Position numbers and translations under genes: made by a program
Notes under the pieces: model-generated
The model's input: the letters and a program-made list of their open reading frames with translations, nothing else
Told to the model about the DNA's origin: nothing
Databases searched by the model: none
Shown here: positions 44,751 through 52,971 of the stretch, piece after piece
Position numbering within the stretch: the first letter of the stretch is position 1
Layout of the letters: every line of letters begins with the position of its first letter
DNA from: Phytoamicus setariae
Lineage (GTDB): Bacteria; Pseudomonadota; Alphaproteobacteria; Rhizobiales; Rhizobiaceae
DNA: 64,000 nt
Assembly (NCBI RefSeq): GCF_016722925.1
Contig: NZ_JAEQNC010000002.1
Span: 248,001-312,000, forward strand
Direction: 5' to 3'

Positions 44751-46889
44751 GTGGTAAATGCGATACTGGCCGTCATCGGTGCGGCGATCGTCGCATGGGC
44801 TGTCTCGGCAATGCGCCAGAAGTCCGTTACCGGCCTTACCTATACTCAGGCGCTGGGCTACACCTTTTTCCGCTTCGTCTATGGCGTCCGTTATCACGGC
44901 TTCGAACAAGCTGCCGACCTGAAGGGTCCGATCGTCTATCTTGTTTCGACGCAATCGCGCCTTGATCGGAGGCTTCTCAAGACCTTTCTGCCGCTCGGAA
45001 CGTTTCATGTTCGATTGGACGACAACCCCGCGCAATACCTGACTCTGATCAAGTCCGTGCTGGCTGGGCGCGGCCGCGTCTGCCTCTATGGGCCGAAAGA
45101 GGTGGAACCAAGCGCCGAGGTTCTGGAACTCCTGAACCGGGCCGGAGTAGTTTTTCGAGACACCGGCGCGCGCATTCTTCCGATTTTTGTTCGGGGCACG
45201 CGCACATCACTCTTCTCGCTGTGGGACCGGAACAGGGCGCCGCGCAGCCTGCTGCCGCAGATCTTGGTTACCGCTGCACCGGCCTATGTCCTGGGCGATT
45301 CCAATGATAGCCATCTGGTCGATCAGCTCCTCGATGGGATGGCTTCGGCAAAGTTTCGTTCGGTCAATCTTTCCCAGACGTTGTTCGAGGCGCTGAGTGG
45401 TGCGGCGCGGCAATTCGGTGCGTCACGCCAGATGCTGGAGGACGCGCTCGGGGGCAAGCTATCCTACAGCCAGTTGCTCGTCGGCGCCCGATTGCTGGCG
45501 ACACGTTTTGCTGCCCTGTCCCGGAAGGGGGAAGCAATGGGCGTGCTGTTGCCCAATTCCAACGGTGTGGTTCTCACGACGGTTGGGCTGCTTTCCGCCG
45601 GCCGGCCGGCCGCACTTCTGAATTATACGGCAGGCCCTGGCGCCGTGGTCTCGGCTATCAATATAGCCGCGATCCGGATTGTCATAAGTTCGCGGGCCTT
45701 TGTCGAGAAAGCCGGGCTCGAGGAACTGGTGCGGAGCATGACCGAAAATGGCACCTCGCTGGTTTATCTCGAAGACATCCGCAAGGACATCGACTTCATC
45801 GAGAAAGTCCGCGCATGGCTGCATCGGCGCAAACCCGTCACACCAACGCAGGCGGAAGATGCGGCCGTCATTCTCTTCACGTCCGGTTCCGAAGGGATGC
45901 CGAAGGGGGTGGTGCTGTCGTCGCGCAACCTGATCGCCAATGCAGCCCAGGCCGAATGCCGGGTCGACATTTCTCCGGTCGACAGCCTGTTCAACGTCCT
46001 GCCGTTGTTTCATTCTTTCGGCATTCTGGGTGGAATGGTTCTGCCGCTGCTCTACGGGATAAGGCTGTTTCTCTATCCGTCGCCGCTGCACTACAAGCTG
46101 GTCCCGTCGGTGGCGAGAAAGGCCAAGCCCACGGTGATGTTCGGCACCGACACATTCCTGATGGGTTATGGTCGAGCGGCCAAGGACGGTGATTTCGACA
46201 GCGTCAGGCTGATTGTGGCGGGCGCCGAAGCGGTGAAGCCCGAGACGCGCAAGATATTCCGGGAGCGCTTCACGGCCGAGATCGTCGAAGGTTACGGCAT
46301 GACCGAAGCCTCCCCCGTCGTCGCGGTCAATTCTTCATGCTTCTCCAAGGACGGTTCGGTTGGGCGCCTGCTGCCAGGCATGGAAATGCGGCTCGAGCCG
46401 GTGGAGGGGATCGAGGGCGCTGGCCGCTTGTTCATCGCCGGGCCCAACGTCATGCAAGGCTATATGCTGGCTGATGCTCCCGGTGCGCTCCAGCCAATCG
46501 GCGGCAAGTGGCACGATACCGGTGACATCGTCTCGGTCGACGAGCGCGGATTCATCACCATCAGGGGACGGGTAAAGCGGTTTGCAAAGATCGCCGGAGA
46601 AATGGTCTCACTCGGCGCAGTCGAGATCATGGTGCAGAAATTGTGGCCGGAAGGCCGGCACGCGGTGATTTCTGTTCCCGATACGCGGCGTGGCGAGCGG
46701 ATTGTGCTCGTCACCACCCAGCAGCCAGCACAGCGCCAGGAATTGATCGCCTACTCGAAGCGCTATGGCGCCAGCGAGTTGATGCTGCCTGACGACATCG
46801 TGCATGTCGCCGAGATCCCGGTGCTTGGCAGCGGCAAGGTCAACTATGCGGAAACTGCGAGGCTGGTCTCCGCGTTGCCGTCAATGTGA
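44751..46889 (+). CDS. Aas-like acyl-ACP/acyl-CoA synthetase with a degenerate acyltransferase domain
   Basis: 712 residues. N-terminal PlsC-like part (~1-200), then an AMP-forming ligase domain (~225-705) with ILFTSGSEGMPKGVVLS, EGYGMTEASPVV and GKWHDTGDIVSVDE. E. coli Aas activates fatty acids onto ACP and re-acylates lysophospholipids. Here the acyltransferase box NHxSxxD reads STQSRLD (66-72): the catalytic His is Thr67, and the glycerol-phosphate box FPEG is replaced by LYGPKEVEPS. The ligase half looks active; the transferase half probably is not. Located beside pssA and psd, fitting phospholipid metabolism. Stop overlaps the convergent pssA by 9 bases. Confidence 0.85.
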   Translation: MVNAILAVIGAAIVAWAVSAMRQKSVTGLTYTQALGYTFFRFVYGVRYHGFEQAADLKGPIVYLVSTQSRLDRRLLKTFLPLGTFHVRLDDNPAQYLTLIKSVLAGRGRVCLYGPKEVEPSAEVLELLNRAGVVFRDTGARILPIFVRGTRTSLFSLWDRNRAPRSLLPQILVTAAPAYVLGDSNDSHLVDQLLDGMASAKFRSVNLSQTLFEALSGAARQFGASRQMLEDALGGKLSYSQLLVGARLLATRFAALSRKGEAMGVLLPNSNGVVLTTVGLLSAGRPAALLNYTAGPGAVVSAINIAAIRIVISSRAFVEKAGLEELVRSMTENGTSLVYLEDIRKDIDFIEKVRAWLHRRKPVTPTQAEDAAVILFTSGSEGMPKGVVLSSRNLIANAAQAECRVDISPVDSLFNVLPLFHSFGILGGMVLPLLYGIRLFLYPSPLHYKLVPSVARKAKPTVMFGTDTFLMGYGRAAKDGDFDSVRLIVAGAEAVKPETRKIFRERFTAEIVEGYGMTEASPVVAVNSSCFSKDGSVGRLLPGMEMRLEPVEGIEGAGRLFIAGPNVMQGYMLADAPGALQPIGGKWHDTGDIVSVDERGFITIRGRVKRFAKIAGEMVSLGAVEIMVQKLWPEGRHAVISVPDTRRGERIVLVTTQQPAQRQELIAYSKRYGASELMLPDDIVHVAEIPVLGSGKVNYAETARLVSALPSM

Positions 46890-47750
46890 ACGGTCGTCAT
46901 CGGCGGTGGGTTTGACGTCAGGGATGATGCCTTCCTCGACATCGGTTTCTGACGACGGCAGGTTGCCATACTTCTTCTGCCAGTGGCGAGCGCCGAAGGG
47001 GAGCGTGCACAGATAGAGTACCGAGGTTACGGCCAGCACTTCCCAAGTGTAGCTCATCAGCAGGGCGACATAGAGAACGGCAACGAGCAGGAAGGGAAGC
47101 GCATTCTCGCGCCGGATTACGCCCTGTGCCTTGCCGGACCAGACAGGAATACGCGAGACAAGCAAATAGCCTATACCGACGGTGTACGCGGCCGAGATAT
47201 AACCGAAGGTGCGCGTCATTTCGAGCCCGAGAAATCCGCCATAGACCGGCAGCAGGACCAGAAGCGCGCCAGCGGGGGCCGGAACGCCGACGAAATATTC
47301 CGACAGCCATTTCGGCTTGTTCGGACGGTCGGTCATCACGTTGAAGCGTGCGAGCCTGAGCCCCGCCGCGATCGCATAGATCAGCGCTGCGATCCAGCCG
47401 ATGGAGCGGGCCTGGTCCAGCACATAGACGTAGAGCACCAGCGCGGGTGCGACGCCGAAATTGATGATATCGGCGAGTGAATCCATCTGCACGCCGAAAT
47501 TCGAGGTCGCCCGCATCATCCGGGCGACACGGCCATCGATACCATCCAGAAAGGCTGCCAGCAGCACCATGGACACGGCGAGCTCGTAGCGTCCCTCGAA
47601 GGCCAGGCGGATGCCGGAGAGGCCGGCGCAGATGGCGAGCACCGTGATCAGGTTGGGGACGAGCATCCTGAGCGGGATTTCGCGCAGGCGCGGCCCTCGG
47701 GCGTTGTCGTCCTTGTCGTGCATTTCCGGGGGCGTTGCGGCGCTGTCCAT
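46881..47750 (-). CDS. pssA: CDP-diacylglycerol-serine O-phosphatidyltransferase
   Basis: Makes phosphatidylserine from CDP-diacylglycerol and serine. 289 residues with several membrane segments and the CDP-alcohol phosphatidyltransferase motif DGIDGRVARMMRATSNFG then VQMDSLAD (DG-AR-G-D-D) near 90-115. The N-terminal ~25 residues are polar. It follows psd by 18 bases (psd is upstream on the minus strand), so the two enzymes of phosphatidylethanolamine synthesis form one operon. Confidence 0.95.
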   Translation of the reverse strand: MDSAATPPEMHDKDDNARGPRLREIPLRMLVPNLITVLAICAGLSGIRLAFEGRYELAVSMVLLAAFLDGIDGRVARMMRATSNFGVQMDSLADIINFGVAPALVLYVYVLDQARSIGWIAALIYAIAAGLRLARFNVMTDRPNKPKWLSEYFVGVPAPAGALLVLLPVYGGFLGLEMTRTFGYISAAYTVGIGYLLVSRIPVWSGKAQGVIRRENALPFLLVAVLYVALLMSYTWEVLAVTSVLYLCTLPFGARHWQKKYGNLPSSETDVEEGIIPDVKPTADDDRSH

Positions 47751-47768
47751 GGTTCTGTTCTTTCTGGC

Positions 47769-48467
47769 TCAGAGGCGGCGGCTGAGCACGGGTCCCTTGT
47801 CGGCGTCATATTCGGCCAGGATGGTTTCACCGGCAATCGCAGTCTGCCCGACGGTTACGCGGGGCGTAAAGCCATCCGGCAGGTAGACGTCGAGCCGCGA
47901 GCCGAAGCGGATCAGGCCGAAACGTTCGCCGGCCACAAGCGAGGCGCGCGGCGTCGACCAGCAGACGATACGGCGCGCCACGAGGCCGGCCACCTGCACA
48001 ACGCCAATACGGCCGCGTTCGGTGGCGATCACCAGCCCGTTGCGTTCATTCTCTTCGCTCGCCTTGTCGAGATCGGCGCTAAGGAACCTGCCCTCGCGAT
48101 AGACGATGCTTTCGATCTCTCCGCGCATCGGGGCCCGGTTCACATGGCAATTGAAGACATTCATGAACACTGAGATCTTCAGCATCGGTTCGTTACCAAG
48201 CGCCATTTCGGCTGGCGGTACGGTCATGGCGATCAGCGAGACCCTGCCATCGGCGGGGCTGATGGCCCAATCGTCCTGTTGCGGGACCATGCGCTCGGGG
48301 TCGCGAAAGAAGTAGGTGCACCAGGCTGTCAGAACCATGCCGACCCAGAACAGCGGCATCCAGAGAAAGCCGAGGATGACGGATGCGACGAAGAAGGCGA
48401 GGATGAATTTGTGGCCTTCCCGATGGATCGGTACAAATGTGCTCTTGATCGTATGAACGAGGCTCAT
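47769..48467 (-). CDS. psd: Phosphatidylserine decarboxylase
   Basis: Converts phosphatidylserine to phosphatidylethanolamine. 232 residues, the short form of rhizobia. The membrane segment lies near the N-terminus ([17 protein letters not shown]), and the self-cleavage motif is [11 protein letters not shown] near the C-terminus, where the Ser becomes the pyruvoyl group. The start [18 protein letters not shown] is chosen because GGAGAAA precedes it and it matches the family; 11 extra residues upstream are possible. Confidence 0.95.
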   Translation of the reverse strand: MSLVHTIKSTFVPIHREGHKFILAFFVASVILGFLWMPLFWVGMVLTAWCTYFFRDPERMVPQQDDWAISPADGRVSLIAMTVPPAEMALGNEPMLKISVFMNVFNCHVNRAPMRGEIESIVYREGRFLSADLDKASEENERNGLVIATERGRIGVVQVAGLVARRIVCWSTPRASLVAGERFGLIRFGSRLDVYLPDGFTPRVTVGQTAIAGETILAEYDADKGPVLSRRL

Positions 48468-48591
48468 GGATCCGATTTCTCCTTGTTTTTTGTTGCACAC
48501 GGCCTACCGCGAAATAGTGCGGGCTTCAACCATGTTCGATGTGATCGGTTCCTCAAGACAGGCATCGCATGGGGATAATGGCGGCTAAGGG

Positions 48592-48891
48592 TCAGAAACC
48601 ATGGTAAAGCATGTCGAGTGCGCGGGTAATCTTGATGTCGTCGTTCTTGAGATTGGCGATCGGAGATCGCAAATCTCGCGCGGGAACGGACACTATGTAA
48701 TGCGTCATCAATACGTAGCTTAAGCCCTCCAACTCGAATTCGGGGTTTAGATGGGGGGCAGGCTTGAGAAACGCTGTTTTCAGCTGGAGGGGAATACAGG
48801 CACGTGTCAATAGCTCGTCAAGCAGTCGGCTTTGTACGTCGAGTAGCAAATGCGCGCTACTAGGCCGCCGATACACATCGTACTGGGCCAT
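48592..48891 (-). CDS. ccdB: CcdB family toxin
   Basis: 99 residues: MAQYDVYRRPSSAHLLLDVQ, SRLLDELLTRACIPL, LTHYIVSVPARDL-like strand (LMTHYIVSVPARDLRSPIA) and the C-terminal ITRALDMLYHGF, which match CcdB; in F-plasmid CcdB the last three residues poison DNA gyrase. The family end WGI is HGF here, so gyrase poisoning is not certain. The ATG overlaps the ccdA stop by one base (TGATG), the usual coupling. Confidence 0.88.
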   Translation of the reverse strand: MAQYDVYRRPSSAHLLLDVQSRLLDELLTRACIPLQLKTAFLKPAPHLNPEFELEGLSYVLMTHYIVSVPARDLRSPIANLKNDDIKITRALDMLYHGF

Positions 48892-49118
48892 CAAAACCCT
48901 CGGTATTCAGGAAACGGCAGGCCTTCCTTTTCGAAATGCTCGTTCAGCGAGGCGATCGCCTCGGCATTCTCCAGCTTCCAGACACGCTCTCTTTCCTTGC
49001 GGACAGCGTCCAGAACACCCTGCTCCGCCGCGCGTGAAATGTTGATCTTCAGTTGCTTTGCTTCTTCCAGCAGGCCGCTATCGATGCTGAGATTGGCAGG
49101 CTTGCGTTCCAATGCCAT
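48891..49118 (-). CDS. ccdA: CcdA family antitoxin
   Basis: 75 residues: MALERKPANLSIDSGLLEEA (ribbon-helix-helix DNA-binding part), then KQLKINISRAAEQGVLDAVR and a C-terminal arm ending EKEGLPFPEYRGF that would wrap the toxin. Small, charged and upstream of ccdB on the same strand. The start follows AGGAGTTGTT. Controls its own promoter through the palindrome at 49137. Confidence 0.9.
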   Translation of the reverse strand: MALERKPANLSIDSGLLEEAKQLKINISRAAEQGVLDAVRKERERVWKLENAEAIASLNEHFEKEGLPFPEYRGF

Positions 49119-49136
49119 CGAACAACTCCTTGCATA

Positions 49137-49160
49137 ATATGCGCATGAATATACGCATAT
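49137..49160. promoter_or_regulatory. ccdAB operator palindrome
   Basis: ATATGCG (49137-49143) and CGCATAT (49154-49160), a perfect 7+7 inverted repeat 19 bases upstream of the ccdA ATG, suited to a ribbon-helix-helix dimer. Confidence 0.6.
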
Positions 49161-49267
49161 CACTTGGAAATGCCAAGGCATCCCTTCGGTCGCTACGGCA
49201 AGCGACAGCAGCATGGTACAGCATTTTTGTTCAAGACGATTGCCGTGACATTTGCTAAGCGTGAGTG

Positions 49268-50128
49268 ATGCACAGTGTCTCTCAACGGCAGGCGACCGAC
49301 GCCATGCCTGTAACGACAGCGGAAAAGACCAGTTTCTGGAGGGACAGACGCTTCCGGAACATGGAATGCATGAGCGCGACCTTCATCACCCACGAATTCG
49401 CGCCGCATGCCCATGATACATTTTCGATCGGCGCCATCGAGGCGGGGTGTCAGATTGCCAGCATCCGTGGCGCACGGGAATATACCGGCCCCGGCGCGCT
49501 CTATCTCCTCAATCCGGGAGAAATCCACGACGGGACGCCAGGTGCGGCGGAGGGCTATCGCTATCGGATGATCTATCCGGATGTCGAACTCTTCACGAGC
49601 ATTCTCGAAGATGTGAAGGGCAAGACATTTCACGGTGTTCCAAGCTTCTCAAGGCAGCTCCTGCACGATCAGGAGTTGGCGCGCGCCTTTCACTTCGCCC
49701 ACCGGGCCATGGAGGCCGGATGCGATCCGCTGGAAGCGGAGGTGGGCATGTTCCGCGTGCTCGCTTCGATGTTTGCCCGGTATGGAAGCGTCATTATCGC
49801 GCCGCCGAAATCGATCGACCGCACCGGATTGCGACGTGCGAGAGACTATCTCGCCGACAATTTTCAGGAAGACGTCGGGCTGGAAAGGCTGTCGGAGATT
49901 TCCGGCCTCAGCCGGGCGCATCTGATCCGCGCCTTTCGCAAAGAGTATTTCATCACACCGCATGCGTTCCAGACCGATATCCGGATCCGTCAGGCGCGTC
50001 GAATGCTGCGGTCGGGCATGACCCCGTCAGACACCGCGCTTTGCTGCGGTTTCGCCGATCAGGCGCATTTCACCCGGAACTTCAAGGCCCGCACCGGCAT
50101 TACGCCGGCTGCATACCGCAACGGTTGA
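49268..50128 (+). CDS. AraC family transcriptional regulator
   Basis: 286 residues: N-terminal cupin-like ligand domain (FAPHAHDTFSIGAIEAG, LLNPGEIHDG) and C-terminal double HTH (VGLERLSEISGLSRAHLIRAF, then CCGFADQAHFTRNFKARTGIT and PAAYR). Positioned 72 bases before azlC on the same strand; an AraC gene of this type before azlCD is common in proteobacteria, so it likely controls the exporter. A GTG at 49265 is an alternative start. Confidence 0.9.
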   Translation: MHSVSQRQATDAMPVTTAEKTSFWRDRRFRNMECMSATFITHEFAPHAHDTFSIGAIEAGCQIASIRGAREYTGPGALYLLNPGEIHDGTPGAAEGYRYRMIYPDVELFTSILEDVKGKTFHGVPSFSRQLLHDQELARAFHFAHRAMEAGCDPLEAEVGMFRVLASMFARYGSVIIAPPKSIDRTGLRRARDYLADNFQEDVGLERLSEISGLSRAHLIRAFRKEYFITPHAFQTDIRIRQARRMLRSGMTPSDTALCCGFADQAHFTRNFKARTGITPAAYRNG

Positions 50129-50200
50129 TTTCTGCAGAGCACTTTTGTTCAAGACGGTCATGACGGGCTACGCTAAAGCCTGTCCTCTTCTGGAGGAAAC

Positions 50201-50896
50201 ATGACCTGGCGAACCGAATTTTTCGATGGTGTGAAAACCATAGCCCCCATTCTCGTCGCAGCCGTACCGATCGGGCTGGTTTTTGGCGCGGTGGCAGCGT
50301 CAAAAGGGCTATCGCCGCTTGAGGCGACACTAATGAGCGCGTTGGTATTCGCTGGCGGATCGCAATTCGTCGCCATGGACATCTGGACCCATCCGGCATC
50401 CTGGTCGGCGCTCGGCTTTGCCGCCCTGCTGGTCAATATCCGCCATATGCTGATGGGTGCTTCCATCGGTCGGAGAATGCAGGCATTCGCACCTTGGCAG
50501 AAATATCTGGGCATGCTGGTGATGGCGGACGAGAATTGGGCAATGTCGGAGGCGCGGGCGGCAAAACGCAAGCTCACCCCCGCATTCTGGGCGGGTCTGT
50601 CCGTGCCGTTTTATCTGAACTGGGTCGTCTGCAGCCTGATAGGCGCATTGATCGGTGCCTTCCTCGGCGATCCCGCCGTGATCGGGCTCGACTTTGCCTT
50701 TCCCGCAGTTTTCATCGTGCTGGTCATGAGTTTCTGGAAAGGACCGGCGACGGGCTTGGTGCTGATCGCGAGTGCGGCCGCCGCCATCGTGGTTCATCAA
50801 CATGTGCCGGGCGCATGGTATATCGCAGCCGGTGCCGCAGCAGGGCTTCTGGCCGCACTCCTGAACGGCAGCTTCAGACGCCTGGTGACCCAATGA
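50201..50896 (+). CDS. azlC: AzlC branched-chain amino acid exporter subunit
   Basis: 231 residues, about seven membrane segments. PIGLVFGAVAASKGLSPLEATLMSALVFAGGSQFVAMD is split into the AzlC signature blocks IGLVFGAVA and SALVFAGGSQFVA; NIRHMLMGASIGRR is the third. Works with AzlD to export branched-chain amino acids or analogs. TGGAGGAAAC precedes the ATG. Stop overlaps azlD start (ATGA at 50893). Confidence 0.92.
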   Translation: MTWRTEFFDGVKTIAPILVAAVPIGLVFGAVAASKGLSPLEATLMSALVFAGGSQFVAMDIWTHPASWSALGFAALLVNIRHMLMGASIGRRMQAFAPWQKYLGMLVMADENWAMSEARAAKRKLTPAFWAGLSVPFYLNWVVCSLIGALIGAFLGDPAVIGLDFAFPAVFIVLVMSFWKGPATGLVLIASAAAAIVVHQHVPGAWYIAAGAAAGLLAALLNGSFRRLVTQ

Positions 50897-51195
50897 GCCT
50901 CGATTACCAGACGTTTCTGGCCATCCTGGCGATGGCGGCAGCCACGGCACTGACCCGTGTTTCGGGCGCCTTCCTGTTGCGCTTTCTCACGATTGGGCCG
51001 CAGGCGCGCGAGGCGCTTGATGCCATCCCGCCGGCGGTGCTGATGGCCGTCATCGCACCGACTGCGCTCGCCACGGGTTGGGCGGAAACCATCGCCTGCG
51101 CAGTCACGGCACTCGCCGCGCTGAGGCTGCCATTGCTGGCCTGCGTGGTGATCGGCGTGCTGTCGGTGGTTGCGCTGAGGGCGGTGGGATTGTGA
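50893..51195 (+). CDS. azlD: AzlD branched-chain amino acid exporter subunit
   Basis: 100 residues: MSLDYQTFLAILAMAAATAL, TRVSGAFLLRFLTIGPQ, AREALDAIPPAVLMAVIAPT and a further pair of membrane helices. Four predicted segments and the conserved TR plus AIPPAV pattern of AzlD. Translationally coupled to azlC through the overlapping ATGA. Confidence 0.92.
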   Translation: MSLDYQTFLAILAMAAATALTRVSGAFLLRFLTIGPQAREALDAIPPAVLMAVIAPTALATGWAETIACAVTALAALRLPLLACVVIGVLSVVALRAVGL

Positions 51196-51211
51196 AACCC
51201 CTGAAATGAAG

Positions 51212-51233
51212 TCACGCCGCAATTGCGGCGTGA
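51212..51233. terminator. Bidirectional hairpin between azlD and dnaB
   Basis: Perfect palindrome TCACGCCGCAA/TTGCGGCGTGA (51212-51233). It sits between convergent genes; no T-run on either side. Confidence 0.6.
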
Positions 51234-51240
51234 TGTCAGG

Positions 51241-52740
51241 TCAATGTTCGTACTGGTTGAAGCTCGGATCGGCGAGGTCGGTAAACCGGGTGAATTCCGA
51301 CTGGAAGGCGAGCTTGACGGTACCAGTCGGTCCGTGACGCTGCTTGGCGATGATGACGTCCGCCGTACCCTTGACCTTGTCGAACTCCTGTTCCCACTCG
51401 GCATATTTCGGATCGTCGGGATCGCGCGGCTCGAGGTTCTTCACATAGTATTCCTCACGGAACACGAACATGACGACGTCGGCGTCCTGCTCGATCGAGC
51501 CCGATTCTCTGAGGTCGGAGAGCTGCGGCCGTTTGTCTTCGCGGCTTTCCACCTGACGCGACAGCTGTGAAAGCGCGATGATGGGCACAGCGAGTTCCTT
51601 GCCGAGCGCTTTCAGCCCCGTGGTGATTTCGGTGATTTCCTGCACGCGGTTTTCACCTGACTTCTTCGAGCCGGTCATCAGCTGGATGTAGTCGATGACC
51701 AGGACGTCAAGGCCGCGCTGGCGCTTCAGGCGGCGGGCGCGGGCCGCAAGCTGGGCAATCGAGATACCGCCGGTCTGGTCGATGAACAGCGGGATCTTCT
51801 GCATCATCTGCGAGCAGCCGACCAGCTTTTCGAAATCGGCCTCGGTGATGTCGCCGCGGCGAATCTTGGAGGAGGAGACCTCCGTCTGTTCGGAGATGAT
51901 GCGGGTGGCGAGCTGCTCGCCGGACATTTCCAGCGAATAGAAGCCGACGACGCCGCCATTCTTGGCCTTGAACGAACCATCAGGCAAGATTTCCGGCTCG
52001 TAGGCCGCGGCGATATTGTAGGCAATGTTGGTGGCAAGCGAGGTCTTGCCCATGCCGGGGCGTCCGGCGAGTACGATCAAGTCCGACCGCTGCAAGCCGC
52101 CCATCTTGGCATCGAGCGCCATGATGCCCGTGGATATGCCTGACAGATTTCCGTCCCGCTCGAAGGCTGCGCCTGCCATGTCGATCGCCTGCGCGACGGC
52201 ATCGGCGAAAGACTGGAAGCCGCCGTCGTAGCGGCCGGTTTCGGCAAGTTCGAACAACCGGCGCTCGGTATCCTCGATCTGTGTTTGTGGCGGCATGTCG
52301 AGCGGCGCGTCAAACGCGATATTGACCATGTCTTCGCCGATGGTAATCAGCGAGCGACGCAGCGCCAAATCGTAGATCGCCCTTCCATAATCCTCGGCAT
52401 TGATGATCGAAACCGCATCGGTGGCGAGTCGCGCCAGGTACTGAGCGACCGTCATGTCTCCGACTTTCTCGTCGGAGGGGAGGAAGGTCTTGATCGTGAC
52501 CGGATTGGCGGTCTTGCCCATGCGGATGATGTCGCCCGCAACCTCGAAGATGCGCCGATGCAGCCCTTCGTGGAAATGAATTGGCTTGAGGAAGTCCGAC
52601 ACTCGATAAAACGCGTCGTTGTTGACAAGCATTGCGCCAAGCAAGGCCTGTTCAGCTTCGATATTGTTGGGCGCTTCGCGATAGTGCGGTGTTGCGTCCG
52701 TATTGCTGATGGCGCTCAGTTTACGCGCTGCGTCCTTCAT
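51241..52740 (-). CDS. dnaB: Replicative DNA helicase DnaB
   Basis: 499 residues: N-terminal helical primase-binding domain (APNNIEAEQALLGAMLVNND), linker, and RecA-like C-terminal domain with Walker A AGRPGMGKTSLA, Walker B LDVLVIDYIQLM and the GRRDKRPQLSDLRESGSIEQDAD region (here ESREDKRPQLSDLRESG). Hexameric 5'-3' helicase of the replication fork. In related genomes alr and radA follow; here its downstream neighbour is the convergent azlD, showing a local rearrangement. Confidence 0.96.
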   Translation of the reverse strand: MKDAARKLSAISNTDATPHYREAPNNIEAEQALLGAMLVNNDAFYRVSDFLKPIHFHEGLHRRIFEVAGDIIRMGKTANPVTIKTFLPSDEKVGDMTVAQYLARLATDAVSIINAEDYGRAIYDLALRRSLITIGEDMVNIAFDAPLDMPPQTQIEDTERRLFELAETGRYDGGFQSFADAVAQAIDMAGAAFERDGNLSGISTGIMALDAKMGGLQRSDLIVLAGRPGMGKTSLATNIAYNIAAAYEPEILPDGSFKAKNGGVVGFYSLEMSGEQLATRIISEQTEVSSSKIRRGDITEADFEKLVGCSQMMQKIPLFIDQTGGISIAQLAARARRLKRQRGLDVLVIDYIQLMTGSKKSGENRVQEITEITTGLKALGKELAVPIIALSQLSRQVESREDKRPQLSDLRESGSIEQDADVVMFVFREEYYVKNLEPRDPDDPKYAEWEQEFDKVKGTADVIIAKQRHGPTGTVKLAFQSEFTRFTDLADPSFNQYEH

Positions 52741-52971
52741 AGGTCCTGCCTGTCAACGGTCTGTATTGTGATGCCGATCCTATAGCGCGGCCACGGTCTT
52801 TGCGCAGACGATTGTTGCCAAGCCGTTAACTCTTACCGATGTCCACAGGATTGAACGGGGCGTGGATAACATTCAGCCACGTTCAGTGCGAAATGATTCG
52901 ACTGAGGTAAAAATAGAACAAAACGGCCTGCGTCAAAAGAGCAGGCCATCTTTCGCTATCAATTGGGCACG

